64,000 nucleotides of DNA from contig CBDBPW010000002.1 in the NCBI GenBank assembly GCA_965209045.1, positions 1,178,001 to 1,242,000 on the forward strand, read 5' to 3'. The translations under genes and the position numbers were made by a program. This document shows positions 33,141 to 43,500 of the stretch, in pieces. Each line of letters begins with the position of its first letter. Position 1 is the stretch's first letter. The notes below the pieces were generated by a model. That model was not told the origin of the DNA, did no database searches, and was given only the letters and a program-made list of their open reading frames with translations. The stretch comes from JAJEFO01 sp965209045. GTDB lineage: Bacteria > Pseudomonadota > Alphaproteobacteria > Rhodobacterales > Rhodobacteraceae.

Positions 33141-36100
33141 TTTCCGGTTCCTCTCGCCTCATGCGGCAATCCCGCATCTGGCAAACCGCTTCCCGACCGC
33201 ATTCCCGCGTGCAGTTTCCAGAGCACGGCCTGGTCCGCGGCGGATGGCGGCCCTGGCCGATCGGGCGCACGTTTCCGGAGCGCGCAGCGTGAACGCTACC
33301 ACTCCCATGCCATGTCGAACCCGGCCTCGAGGCCTCCGTCGCTCGCGGCGAGGCTGACGCCCGTCGAGGAGCGCGTGCCCGTCCGCTCCCGGGACCGGTT
33401 CAGCCCGGCCCCGATCACGGCGCTCCCGCCCAGCCCGGGCTCCAGCCAGAAGTCGCGGTCGAGGCCGGCGTCGTGCCCGGCGTCCGGCCCGACCCTCCAG
33501 CCGAGGCGCAGGTCCTCGATGTCGGGGCTGCCGGCGACGCGCCCGTAGGCGCTGCCGACCATGCCGTGGCGCCAGCCCGAGAGGTCCGTCCCCCAGGCCG
33601 CCTCGAGATCCAGGCGGGCCCCGCCGTCCGCCCCGCCAGGGCCCGGGACGGTCGCCGGGTCGAGCAGCGCCGACACGCCCCCGGAGGACGCGCCGCCCCA
33701 GCCGCGCGTCGCGATGACCGAGGGGCCGAGCCGCGTCTCCGGCCGGGGGTCCCACCCGACCGTGACGGCCAGCCCCCAGTCCTCGAAGTCCCCGTCCTCG
33801 TGCAGCATGAGCGCGCGGCCGTCGAGCGCGACCGAGAGGCCGCGCGCGGAATCCTCGAACCGCACCCCGCCGCCCGTCTCCAGCCCGAAGCCGGTCTCCG
33901 CGTCGCCCCCGTCATGGCGCAGGCCCGCCTCCAGCCTCGGCGACAGCGTCGCCCCGGAGGCCAGCGCGCGCGTCCAGGTCGCCTCCAGCCCCAGCCGCAG
34001 GCGCGACGTCGTCCCGGACCCGGCGGCGAGGCCCGCCGCCGCCTCCGAGGCCGTGCGCGTCCAGAGCGCGTCCGCGCGCCAGCCGACCTGCGCGCCGCCG
34101 AGCGCGTCCGCCGTCACCGGCGCGCCTTCCGCGCCCGCCGCCGCCATCGACCATCCGAGGCCGGCCGTGACAGGGTCCCCGCCCCCGGGCGTCAGCGTCA
34201 TCTCGCCCCGTCCGGTCCCGGCCGCGCCCCAGAACGTCGGCGTCCCGTCCTTCCGCCGGCCCGCCCAGGGGACGAGGCCGGAGAGCTCCGCCTCGATCCG
34301 GCCGCCGCCCTCCGGGGCGTCGTAGCCGCCCGCGCCCCGGCTCCGGAACAGCATCAGGCCGAAGAGCGCGTCCCGCCGGGGCCAGTCGGTCCCGAGCATG
34401 GCCGCGGTCGCCTCGCCGTCGAGCGACAGGTCCCCGTCCCGACCGGTGAAACCGGACCGCGCGACGCGGCCCCAGAGCCCGAGCGAGAGCCCGTCCCCGG
34501 TCTCCTGCACGAGCTCGAAGGACGTGCCCAGCAGGGCGTCGTCCGCCGACACGGCCGAGCTCTCCGGCCCGCTCCCGCTCTCCGCGTCCCGGCGCTCGCC
34601 GGTCTCCAGGGCGAGCAGCGCCATGAAGGCGCGCCGCCCGTCCTCCGCGAGCGCCGGGACCGCGAGGGGATCGTCCTCCGCCGCGTCCGCGTCCGCGTCC
34701 GCAGCCTCTCCCGCCGTCCCGGTCCCGTCCGGCAGCGGCCGGCCGGCAAGGCGGCCCCGGAAGCCGGGGCTGCGGTCCGCGCCGAGCCGGTCCCGCACCG
34801 CGTCGACGGCCTGCTCCGCCACCGTGCGCCCGAAGCGCACTGTCCACGCCCGCGGGACCGGGTCCGTGTTGGCGATCGTCCCCGTCGCCGTGCCGTCCGC
34901 GATCCGCACGTGGCCGGCCGGCGCCGGGTCCGAGAGCGTGAGCGTCAGCGTCTCCGTCCCCTCGTCGTGGGCGTCGTCCAGGACCGGCACGGACACGGTC
35001 CGCTCCGTCACGCCCGCCTCGAAGGCGAGGGTTCCCGAGGTCCCGGCGTAGTCCTCGCCGGCCGTCGCCGTGCCGTCCGCGGTCGCGTAGCGCACCGTGC
35101 TCGGCTCCGTCCGGGCCCGGCTCAGCGTCACCACGAAGTCGAGCGGCCCGGCGCCTTCCCGGACCTGCGCGTCCGCCACCGAGAGCCGCGCCGGCCCGGG
35201 AACCGTGGCCACGACCTCGCCGGCCAGCGGCCGCCCGTCCGCGGTGCACACCCGCGGGCTCGCGTCGCAGGACCTGGTCTCCCGCATCCTCACCGTGATC
35301 GCCCCCGTCCCGCCCGGGAAGACCGTCAGCGTCCAGGCCCGGTCCTGGCCGGGCGGCGCCCGCCTGGCGAGCGTGATCCGCCCGCCGGTCACCTCGAACA
35401 GGTGGTCGCGCACCGTCCTGAAGCTGAACCCCGGCTCCGGCGCCTCGCTCATCGTGAAGCCCAGCGTGAACGCGGACCGGCCGTCGTGCTCGTCCGGCAC
35501 CCCGGAGAACGACGCCGTCGGCCCGGCGGGCGCGACGTGGGCCGGCCCGGCTTGCCTCGCCGAGCCCCCGTGCCCGAGCGCGGCGGGCTCCAGGTCCGGC
35601 CAGCCCCGGATCAGGCCGCCCCCGGGCGCGAGGCTGTCCGGGGTCACGAGGATCGCCGTCTGGTCCCCGTCCGCCCCGGTCAGCGTGTAGGCGAAGATCA
35701 GCTCGTGCGTCGTGCTGCCGAACGTGTAGGCCGCGCGCCGCTTCCGCCCGTCCAGGAAGCCGATCTCGACCGAGGGCGTCCCCCCGGTGGTGGTCACCAG
35801 AACCTGGCGGTCGAACGGGAGCCCGACCTCGACCGTCTCGCCCGGCGTCCACCGCCCGTCCGGCCCCGCCCCGGAGATCGTCGGCGCCGCCGCCACCCGC
35901 GGCCCCTCGAGCTGGGACATCGCCTCCGGGTGCCCCCTGTGCCCGAGCTCCGCCGGCACCCCGCTCGCCGAGACGATCGTCCCGCCGCGCAGCCGCAGGC
36001 CGTTGCGGTGCACCTCCACGGACTCGTAGTCCGGCGCCAGCCCCGGACGCCACGCGTCTCCCGTGGCCCCCGGATACCCCGCCTTCAGCGTGTAGCGGAA

Positions 36101-37304
36101 CACCGTGCGGGCCGTCCCCGAGCCGCTGGCGTAGACCGCGCTGCGCACCACGCCCGAGCCTTGGGGGTGGGCCGTGTCGGAGAAGCCGATCCACAGCTTC
36201 GGAGGCTCGCCCCCCGCCGGCGTCGCGACCGTCACGTCCTCGCTCCACGCCAGCGTCACCTCGACCGTCTCGCCCGCGCTCCAGCTGTCGCCCGGCGGGG
36301 CGTTCAGCTCGATGCCCGTCACCCGCGGCGCCGCCGTCCCGCCCGTCACCAGGCACCGCACCCCCACGTTCTCCGAGGGCCTGCAGTTGTGCTCGCCCAC
36401 CGCGATCCCCCGCGCCCGGGGGCAGTCGAACAGGCTCTCCTCGTCGCCCGTGCACCTGAGGTTGTCGAGCCAGATCCTGCTCAGCGAGCCTTCCCCGAAA
36501 TGCGCCCGGCGGAACCGGCCCGCGTCCTCCACCGACCCCGCCTCGTGGCCCGCCATCCGGCACGCCACGTCCGCATCCCGGTTGTCCCAGTAGTCGTCGC
36601 ACACCGTGCCCCACTGGCCCGCGCGGAACACCTCCACCCGGCCCTCGTGGTCGCCCGCGCCCCCGGCCAGGCGGATGAGCGAGCGCGTCACCGGCTGCGC
36701 GGAGAGCGCGCCGGCCTCGTTGCCCAGGCGGTCCCGCACCGGGTTCGTCGCGGGCACCGTGTAGCTCACCGTCACCGCCACGTCCCCGGCCGGCGCGGCG
36801 CCGAGGGTGAGCGCCACCTGCGAGCCGGTCAGCGCGACCGCGGAGGGCGCGGCGGCGGTGCCGTCGACCGACACCGAGTAGTCGCCCGCCGCGGGCACCG
36901 AACCCGCATCGAGCGGCTCGTCGTAGAGCAGGGTGACCGTCGTCCCTTCGACCGCCGCCGAGAGGAGCGCCGGCCCGGCGTTGTCCAGCTCCCAGCTGCG
37001 CTCGTCGGCGCCCGTCGGCGCGGTGCCGGCCAGCGCGTTGGGAGGCGTCGACGTGTCCGCGATGTCCTGCGCGGCCGCGAACCCGAGCGTCACCGTGCCG
37101 TTCAGGCCCGCCAGGTTCCCGCCCGAGGCGGTCACGTCAAAGACCGTGGAGGCGGTCGCCTCGGTGACGGCGAGCGTCGCCGTCGTGCCGGCCGCCGTGA
37201 AGTCCGCCACGTCCACGTTCGCCACGTCCTCGGAGAAGGTCACCCGCCAGGTCAGGCTGTCCGCGTTGGTCGGCGAGGCGGCCGGGTCGTGGCGCACGAT
37301 GGAC
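32928..37304. repeat. 4.38-kb near-identical duplication, copy 2
   Basis: This is the counterpart of 11421-15806, carrying the C-terminal SRCR, Calx-beta-like and barrel region of the giant adhesin, the intergenic spacer and the truncated coiled-coil gene. Amino-acid differences from copy 1 are few, for example KAGYPGATG versus KAGYRPSDLTGATG, HPQGSGVVRS versus HPHGSGVVRH, and LDFVVTL versus LEFAVTL. The barrel itself appears identical. Confidence 0.92.
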
Positions 37305-40300
37305 AGGACCCTCGGCGCGGTGGCGTCGCGGGGCGGGCTCACCACGATGTCGAACGCGTCGCTGGCCGTTTCGCCGTCGCCGTCTTTCGCCGTCACCTTC
37401 ACCGTGATCGTGCCCATGTCCCCGGCCCCGGGCGTGCCCCTGAATTCCCGCGTCGCGGCATTGAAGGTCAGCCAGTCCGGCAGCGGGGTGTCGTCGTCCT
37501 TCGTCGCCGAGTGTTCCAGCGTGTCGCCGTCGATGTCCTCGAAGGTGTCGTCCGGAACCGTGAAGGTGAACTCCTCGCCCGCCGTCACCGTCGCCGTCTG
37601 GTTCGGGATCCCGTTCGCCACCGCCGGCGCGTCGTTCGCCGCCGTGACGTCGATGGTCATGGCGTAGGCCGAGGCGCTCTCGTCATCCCCGTCGCTGACC
37701 TTGAACATGAAGGTGGCGTAGCCCGTGCCGTTCGCGTTCTCCGCCGGGGCGAAGACCAGCCTGTTCGCGTCGATGTCCGCCTTCGGGATCACCTGGTCCA
37801 GGGTCACGTCCGCGCCGTCGAGCTCCAGGTCGCCCGCGCTTTCGAGCTGCGTGATCCTCACGCTGTCGAGCGTGTCGCCGCTGTCCGCGTCGGTGAAGTT
37901 GAAATCCGTCGATGCGAACGTGTAGCGCGTGTCCTCGGGGGTCCTGACCGTCCTGTTCGACGCCGTCGGGGGGGTGTTGACCGGAACGGCGGTGCTGCCG
38001 CCGCCGGACTCGGACCAGCCGCCGTCGCCCTCGTCGTTGCGCGCGCGCACCTGCACCTGGTAGGTCGCGCCCTCGTCGAGGCCCGCAATCGTCGCGTTCA
38101 TCCCCGTCACGTCCTGGGGGCCGCCGGTGAAGTCGCCGTCCGCCGTGCAGTCCGCCGGCGAACCGGCGCAGTGGCGCAGGTCGTAGTCCAGGATCTCCGG
38201 CCGGCCGTCGTTCGCCGGCGCCGTCCAGCTCACGTCCAGGCTCGTGGTCGAGCCCGGCGTCGCCGTCACCACCGGCGGTTCCGGCGCGTCCGGGGGCTCG
38301 GCCACGTCGGTGAGGCTGATCGTCACCGCCACCGTGTCCGTGCCGCCCTTGCCGTCGTCGGCCGTGATCGTCACCGAGTACATGGCCTTCGCCTCGAAGT
38401 CGTAGTCCACCCCCGCCTTCGTGGCGATCTGCCGGGTCGCGGGGTCGAAGTCGAACGAGGCCTCGTCCGCGCCCTCCATCGTGTAGGTCGGGGAGTCGCC
38501 GTCGCTATCCGTCGCCGCCGGGACCGGGGCGCCCACGTTCGTGCCCGGCCCCGCGTTCTCGGCGACGCTACGCGTCAGTTCATCGTCGTCGAACGCCGGC
38601 GCCGCGTTCGGCGCCTCGTTCACCACGATGTCGAACTGGTCGCTGGCCGTTTCGCCGCCGCCGTCTTCCACCGTCACCTTCACCGTCAGCGTCCCGGCGG
38701 TCGCGGGCGTGCCCTGGAAGGTCCGCGTCGCGGCGGTGAAGGTCAGCCAGGACGGCAGCGGATCGTCGTTGGCCAGCGTCGCCGAGTATGCCAGCGTGTC
38801 CCCGTCGATGTCCCCGAAGGCATCGTCCGGGACCGTGAAGCTGAAGGACTCGTCCACCGTGGCCGACTGGTTCCCGATCGGGCTCTCGAGCGCCGGGGCG
38901 TCGTTCACCGGCGTGATGTCGATGGTCATGGTGTATTCGGCGACGCTCTCGTCCGTGCCGTCGCTCACCCGGAACCTGAACGTCGCGAAGGCGTCGCCGT
39001 TGGCGTTCCCCGGGGGGACATACGTGAAGTCACCGTCTGCGAGGGAGGATTCGGAGACGCTGAACGGAAGGTCGCTTGCCGTCAGCGTCCTGCAAATGTC
39101 ATTCAAGCATCCGATCTTCAGCTCGCCCTTGCCCGCCGCGGGCAGCGCGGTGACGATCACGCTGTGCAGGCTGTCGCCGTCGTCGTCTGTGAAATTGAAT
39201 TCTGTTGGCCGAGGCGCGTAGTCAACGTCCTCGTACGTCGTCCCCTCGCTGTCCTGCGCGGTCGGGGCCGTGTTCGGCTCGGCATAGGTCGACTTGGCCT
39301 GCGTGGCCGCGGCGCTGCCGTTGCCGGCTTCGTCCTCCGCCGCATTCGCGGCCACGTCCACCGTCACCTCGCCCTCGGCCGACGGCGTGATCGTCGCGGT
39401 GAACGCCGTGTCGCCGTCCCCGCCCGTGAGGTCCGAGGCCGTGCCGTTGCCCACCGCGATGTCGCCCAAAGCGAAGCCGGTCACCGGCTCGCTGAAGGTG
39501 AACGTCGCGGTGAAGGGCCCGTCGCTCGTCTCCGGAACCTCCGTGATCGTCACCGTCGGGGCGGTGTTGTCCACCACCCAGCTGCGCTCGTCGGTGCCCG
39601 ACGGCGCGGTGGCGGCCAGCGCGTTGCCCGCCTCGTCCGCGATGTTCTGCGCGGCAGCGAACCCGAGCGTCACCGTGCCGCTGAAACCGGCCAGGTTCCC
39701 GCCCGAGACGGTCACGTCATGGACCCCCGTCTCGCCGCTCACCGCCTGCACGCCGGTGACCGTGGCCGTGCTGCCGGTCACCGCGAAGTCCGCCGCATCC
39801 ACGTTCGCCACCGCTTCCGAGAAGGTGACCCGCCACGTCAGGCTGTCCGCGTTGGTCGGCGAGCCGGCCGGGTCGTGGCGCTCGACGGAAAGGACCGTCG
39901 GCGCGGTGAGGTCGTAGTCCACCGTCTTCCGGGTGGCCGCAAGGTTGCCGTTGGCCGCCGCGTCCTCCGCCACGTCCGCGGTCACGTCCAGCGTCACCGC
40001 GCCCTCGGCCGCCGGCGTGATCGTCGCGGTGTAGGTCGTGCCCCCGTCCCCGCCCGTGAGGTCCGACGCCGCGCCGTTGCCCACCGCGATGTCCGCCAAC
40101 GTGAAGCCGGTCACCGGCTCGGAGAAGGTGAACGTCGCCGTGAACGGCGCGTTCGCCGCGTCCGGCGCCGCGATCGAAACCGTCGGGGCGGCGTTGTCCA
40201 CCACCCAGCCGCGCTCGTCGGCGCCCGTCGGCGCGGTGCCGGCCAGCGCGTTGGGAGGCGTCGACGTGTCCGCGATGTCCTGCGCGGTCGCGAACCCGAG

Positions 40301-40558
40301 CGTCACCGTGCCGTTCAGCTCCGCCAGGTCGCCGCCGGAGGCGGTCACGTCAAAGACCGTGGCGGCGGTCGCCTCGGCCACGGCGAGCGTCGCCGTCGTG
40401 CCGGCCGCCGCGAAGTCCGACTGGTCCACGTTCGCCACGTCCTCGGAGAACGTCACCCGCCAGGTCAGGCTGTCCGCGTTGGTGGGCGAGCCGGCCGGGT
40501 CGTGGCGCTCGATCGACAGGACCCTCGGCGCGGTGGTGTCGGCGGGCGGGCTCACCAC
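33296..40558 (-). CDS. Giant autotransporter adhesin, C-terminal portion with SRCR and beta-barrel
   Basis: This 2,420-codon frame is almost certainly the 3' part of the gene that continues at 40552-64000. It begins mid-module (MVSPPADTTAPRVLSIERHD) with no signal peptide or ribosome site, and a missing base near 40568 separates the two frames. Order of domains: Ig-like modules (PTNADSLTWRVTFSE type and APFTATFTFSEPVTGF type), tandem-95/cadherin-like modules, a fibronectin-III domain (TTSLDVSWTAPANDGRPEI), SRCR (about residues 1293-1405), Calx-beta-like (about 1785-1900), and the autotransporter barrel (about 2000-2420, ending FDMAWEW). If the frameshift is real, this product lacks export signals and the passenger lacks an anchor. 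Confidence 0.88.
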   Translation of the reverse strand: MVSPPADTTAPRVLSIERHDPAGSPTNADSLTWRVTFSEDVANVDQSDFAAAGTTATLAVAEATAATVFDVTASGGDLAELNGTVTLGFATAQDIADTSTPPNALAGTAPTGADERGWVVDNAAPTVSIAAPDAANAPFTATFTFSEPVTGFTLADIAVGNGAASDLTGGDGGTTYTATITPAAEGAVTLDVTADVAEDAAANGNLAATRKTVDYDLTAPTVLSVERHDPAGSPTNADSLTWRVTFSEAVANVDAADFAVTGSTATVTGVQAVSGETGVHDVTVSGGNLAGFSGTVTLGFAAAQNIADEAGNALAATAPSGTDERSWVVDNTAPTVTITEVPETSDGPFTATFTFSEPVTGFALGDIAVGNGTASDLTGGDGDTAFTATITPSAEGEVTVDVAANAAEDEAGNGSAAATQAKSTYAEPNTAPTAQDSEGTTYEDVDYAPRPTEFNFTDDDGDSLHSVIVTALPAAGKGELKIGCLNDICRTLTASDLPFSVSESSLADGDFTYVPPGNANGDAFATFRFRVSDGTDESVAEYTMTIDITPVNDAPALESPIGNQSATVDESFSFTVPDDAFGDIDGDTLAYSATLANDDPLPSWLTFTAATRTFQGTPATAGTLTVKVTVEDGGGETASDQFDIVVNEAPNAAPAFDDDELTRSVAENAGPGTNVGAPVPAATDSDGDSPTYTMEGADEASFDFDPATRQIATKAGVDYDFEAKAMYSVTITADDGKGGTDTVAVTISLTDVAEPPDAPEPPVVTATPGSTTSLDVSWTAPANDGRPEILDYDLRHCAGSPADCTADGDFTGGPQDVTGMNATIAGLDEGATYQVQVRARNDEGDGGWSESGGGSTAVPVNTPPTASNRTVRTPEDTRYTFASTDFNFTDADSGDTLDSVRITQLESAGDLELDGADVTLDQVIPKADIDANRLVFAPAENANGTGYATFMFKVSDGDDESASAYAMTIDVTAANDAPAVANGIPNQTATVTAGEEFTFTVPDDTFEDIDGDTLEHSATKDDDTPLPDWLTFNAATREFRGTPGAGDMGTITVKVTAKDGDGETASDAFDIVVSPPRDATAPRVLSIVRHDPAASPTNADSLTWRVTFSEDVANVDVADFTAAGTTATLAVTEATASTVFDVTASGGNLAGLNGTVTLGFAAAQDIADTSTPPNALAGTAPTGADERSWELDNAGPALLSAAVEGTTVTLLYDEPLDAGSVPAAGDYSVSVDGTAAAPSAVALTGSQVALTLGAAPAGDVAVTVSYTVPATNPVRDRLGNEAGALSAQPVTRSLIRLAGGAGDHEGRVEVFRAGQWGTVCDDYWDNRDADVACRMAGHEAGSVEDAGRFRRAHFGEGSLSRIWLDNLRCTGDEESLFDCPRARGIAVGEHNCRPSENVGVRCLVTGGTAAPRVTGIELNAPPGDSWSAGETVEVTLAWSEDVTVATPAGGEPPKLWIGFSDTAHPQGSGVVRSAVYASGSGTARTVFRYTLKAGYPGATGDAWRPGLAPDYESVEVHRNGLRLRGGTIVSASGVPAELGHRGHPEAMSQLEGPRVAAAPTISGAGPDGRWTPGETVEVGLPFDRQVLVTTTGGTPSVEIGFLDGRKRRAAYTFGSTTHELIFAYTLTGADGDQTAILVTPDSLAPGGGLIRGWPDLEPAALGHGGSARQAGPAHVAPAGPTASFSGVPDEHDGRSAFTLGFTMSEAPEPGFSFRTVRDHLFEVTGGRITLARRAPPGQDRAWTLTVFPGGTGAITVRMRETRSCDASPRVCTADGRPLAGEVVATVPGPARLSVADAQVREGAGPLDFVVTLSRARTEPSTVRYATADGTATAGEDYAGTSGTLAFEAGVTERTVSVPVLDDAHDEGTETLTLTLSDPAPAGHVRIADGTATGTIANTDPVPRAWTVRFGRTVAEQAVDAVRDRLGADRSPGFRGRLAGRPLPDGTGTAGEAADADADAAEDDPLAVPALAEDGRRAFMALLALETGERRDAESGSGPESSAVSADDALLGTSFELVQETGDGLSLGLWGRVARSGFTGRDGDLSLDGEATAAMLGTDWPRRDALFGLMLFRSRGAGGYDAPEGGGRIEAELSGLVPWAGRRKDGTPTFWGAAGTGRGEMTLTPGGGDPVTAGLGWSMAAAGAEGAPVTADALGGAQVGWRADALWTRTASEAAAGLAAGSGTTSRLRLGLEATWTRALASGATLSPRLEAGLRHDGGDAETGFGLETGGGVRFEDSARGLSVALDGRALMLHEDGDFEDWGLAVTVGWDPRPETRLGPSVIATRGWGGASSGGVSALLDPATVPGPGGADGGARLDLEAAWGTDLSGWRHGMVGSAYGRVAGSPDIEDLRLGWRVGPDAGHDAGLDRDFWLEPGLGGSAVIGAGLNRSRERTGTRSSTGVSLAASDGGLEAGFDMAWEW
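37631..39567. repeat. Internal 1.94-kb direct repeat of the giant adhesin, unit 1
   Basis: Nearly identical to 40831-42767 at a constant offset of 3,200 bases. It encodes the same run of modules: tandem-95-like, fibronectin-III, cadherin-like, cadherin-like, then the DSEGTTYEDVDYAPRP module with its IGCLNDIC cysteine pair. Confidence 0.9.
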
Positions 40559-43500
40559 GATGTCGAACGGTCGCTGGCCGTTTCGCCGTCGCCGTCTTCC
40601 ACCGTCACCTTCACCGTCAGCGTCCCGGCGGTCGCGGGCGTGCCCTCGAAGGTCCGCGTCGCGGCATTGAACGTCAGCCAGGCAGGCAGTGGATCGTCGT
40701 TGGCCAGCGTCGCCGAGTATGCCAGCGTGTCCCCGTCGATGTCCTCGAAGGCGTCGTCCGGGACAGTGAAGGTGAACTCCGTGCCCGCCGTCGCCGCCTG
40801 GTCCGCGATCCCGCTCGCCACCGTGGGGGCGTCGTTCGCCGCCGTGACGTCGATGGTCATGGCGTAGGCCGAGGCGCTCTCGTCATCCCCGTCGCTGACC
40901 TTGAACATGAAGGTGGCGTAGCCCGTGCCGTTCGCGTTCTCCGCCGGGGCGAAGACCAGCCTGTTCGCGTCGATGTCCGCCTTCGGGATCACCTGGTCCA
41001 GGGTCACGTCCGCGCCGTCGAGCTCCAGGTCGCCCGCGCTTTCGAGCTGCGTGATCCTCACGCTGTCGAGCGTGTCGCCGCTGTCCGCGTCGGTGAAGTT
41101 GAAATCCGGCGATGCGAACGTGTAGCGCGTGTCCTCGGGGGTCCTGACCGTCCTGTTCGACGCCGTCGGGGGGGTGTTGACCGGAACGGCGGTGCTGCCG
41201 CCGCCGGACTCGGACCAGCCGCCGTCGCCCTCGTCGTTGCGCGCGCGCACCTGCACCTGGTAGGTCGCGCCCTCGTCGAGGCCCGCAATCGTCGCGTTCA
41301 TCCCCGTCACGTCCTGGGGGCCGCCGGTGAAGTCGCCGTCCGCCGTGCAGTCCGCCGGCGAACCGGCGCAGTGGCGCAGGTCGTAGTCCAGGATCTCCGG
41401 CCGGCCGTCGTTCGCCGGCGCCGTCCAGCTCACGTCCAGGCTCGTGGTCGAGCCCGGCGTCGCCGTCACCACCGGCGGTTCCGGCGCGTCCGGGGGCTCG
41501 GCCACGTCGGTGAGGCTGATCGTCACCGCCACCGTGTCCGTGCCGCCCTTGCCGTCGTCGGCCGTGATCGTCACCGAGTACATGGCCTTCGCCTCGAAGT
41601 CGTAGTCCACCCCCGCCTTCGTGGCGATCTGCCGGGTCGCGGGGTCGAAGTCGAACGAGGCCTCGTCCGCGCCCTCCATCGTGTAGGTCGGGGAGTCGCC
41701 GTCGCTATCCGTCGCCGCCGGGACCGGGGCGCCCACGTTCGTGCCCGGCCCCGCGTTCTCGGCGACGCTACGCGTCAGTTCATCGTCGTCGAACGCCGGC
41801 GCCGCGTTCGGCGCCTCGTTCACCACGATGTCGAACTGGTCGCTGGCCGTTTCGCCGCCGCCGTCTTCCACCGTCACCTTCACCGTCAGCGTCCCGGCGG
41901 TCGCGGGCGTGCCCTGGAAGGTCCGCGTCGCGGCGGTGAAGGTCAGCCAGGACGGCAGCGGATCGTCGTTGGCCAGCGTCGCCGAGTATGCCAGCGTGTC
42001 CCCGTCGATGTCCCCGAAGGCATCGTCCGGGACCGTGAAGCTGAAGGACTCGTCCACCGTGGCCGACTGGTTCCCGATCGGGCTCTCGAGCGCCGGGGCG
42101 TCGTTCACCGGCGTGATGTCGATGGTCATGGTGTATTCGGCGACGCTCTCGTCCGTGCCGTCGCTCACCCGGAACCTGAACGTCGCGAAGGCGTCGCCGT
42201 TGGCGTTCCCCGGGGGGACATACGTGAAGTCACCGTCTGCGAGGGAGGATTCGGAGACGCTGAACGGAAGGTCGCTTGCCGTCAGCGTCCTGCAAATGTC
42301 ATTCAAGCATCCGATCTTCAGCTCGCCCTTGCCCGCCGCGGGCAGCGCGGTGACGATCACGCTGTGCAGGCTGTCGCCGTCGTCGTCTGTGAAATTGAAT
42401 TCTGTTGGCCGAGGCGCGTAGTCAACGTCCTCGTACGTCGTCCCCTCGCTGTCCTGCGCGGTCGGGGCCGTGTTCGGCTCGGCATAGGTCGACTTGGCCT
42501 GCGCGGCCGCGGCGCTGCCGTTGCCGGCTTCGTCCTCCGCCGCGTTCGCGGCCACGTCCACCGTCACCTCGCCCTCGGCCGACGGCGTGATCGTCGCGGT
42601 GAACGCCGTGTCGCCGTCCCCGCCCGTGAGGTCCGAGGCCGTGCCGTTCCCCACCGCGATGTCGCCCAAAGCGAAGCCGGTCACCGGCTCGCTGAAGGTG
42701 AACGTCGCGGTGAAGGGCCCGTCGCTCGTCTCCGGAACCTCCGTGATCGTCACCGTCGGGGCGGTGACGTCGTAGTCCACCGTCCGCCGGGTGGCCGCCA
42801 GGTTGCCGTTGCTCGCCGCGTCCGCCGCCGCGTCCGCCGCCACGTCCAGCGTCACCTCGCCCTCGGCCGACGGCGTGATCGTCGCGGTGTAGGTCGTGCC
42901 CCCGTCCGTGTCCGCGAAGGCCGACGCCGTGCCGTTCCCCACCGCGATGTCGGCCAGCGCAAACCCCGTCACCGGCCCGGAGAACGTGAACGTCGCCGTG
43001 AACGGCGCGTTCGCCGCGTCCGGCGCCGTGATCGTCACCGTCGGCCGGGTCATGTCGTGGGTCACCGACACCTGCTCCGCCGCCACGTTGCCGTTGCCCG
43101 CCGCGTCCTCGGCCGCGTCCGCCGCCACGTCCAGCGTCACCTCGCCCTCGGCCCCCGGCGTGATCGTCGCGGTGTAGGTCGTGCCCCCGTCCCCGCCCGT
43201 GAGGTCCGACGCCGCGCCGTTGCCCACCGCGATGTCCGCCAACGTGAAGCCGGTCACCGGCTCGGAGAAGGTGAACGTCGCCGCGAACGGCGCGTTCGCC
43301 GCGTCCGGCGCCGCGATCGAAACCGTCGGGGCGGCGTTGTCCACCACCCAGCCGCGCTCGTCGGTCCCCGTCGGCGTGGCATGGTCGACGGGGTTGCCAG
43401 CCGTGTCCGCGATGTCCCGTCCCGACGCGAACCCGAGCGTCACCGTGCCGTTCAGCTCCGCCAGGTCGCCGCCGGAGGCGGTCACGTCAAAGACCGTGGC

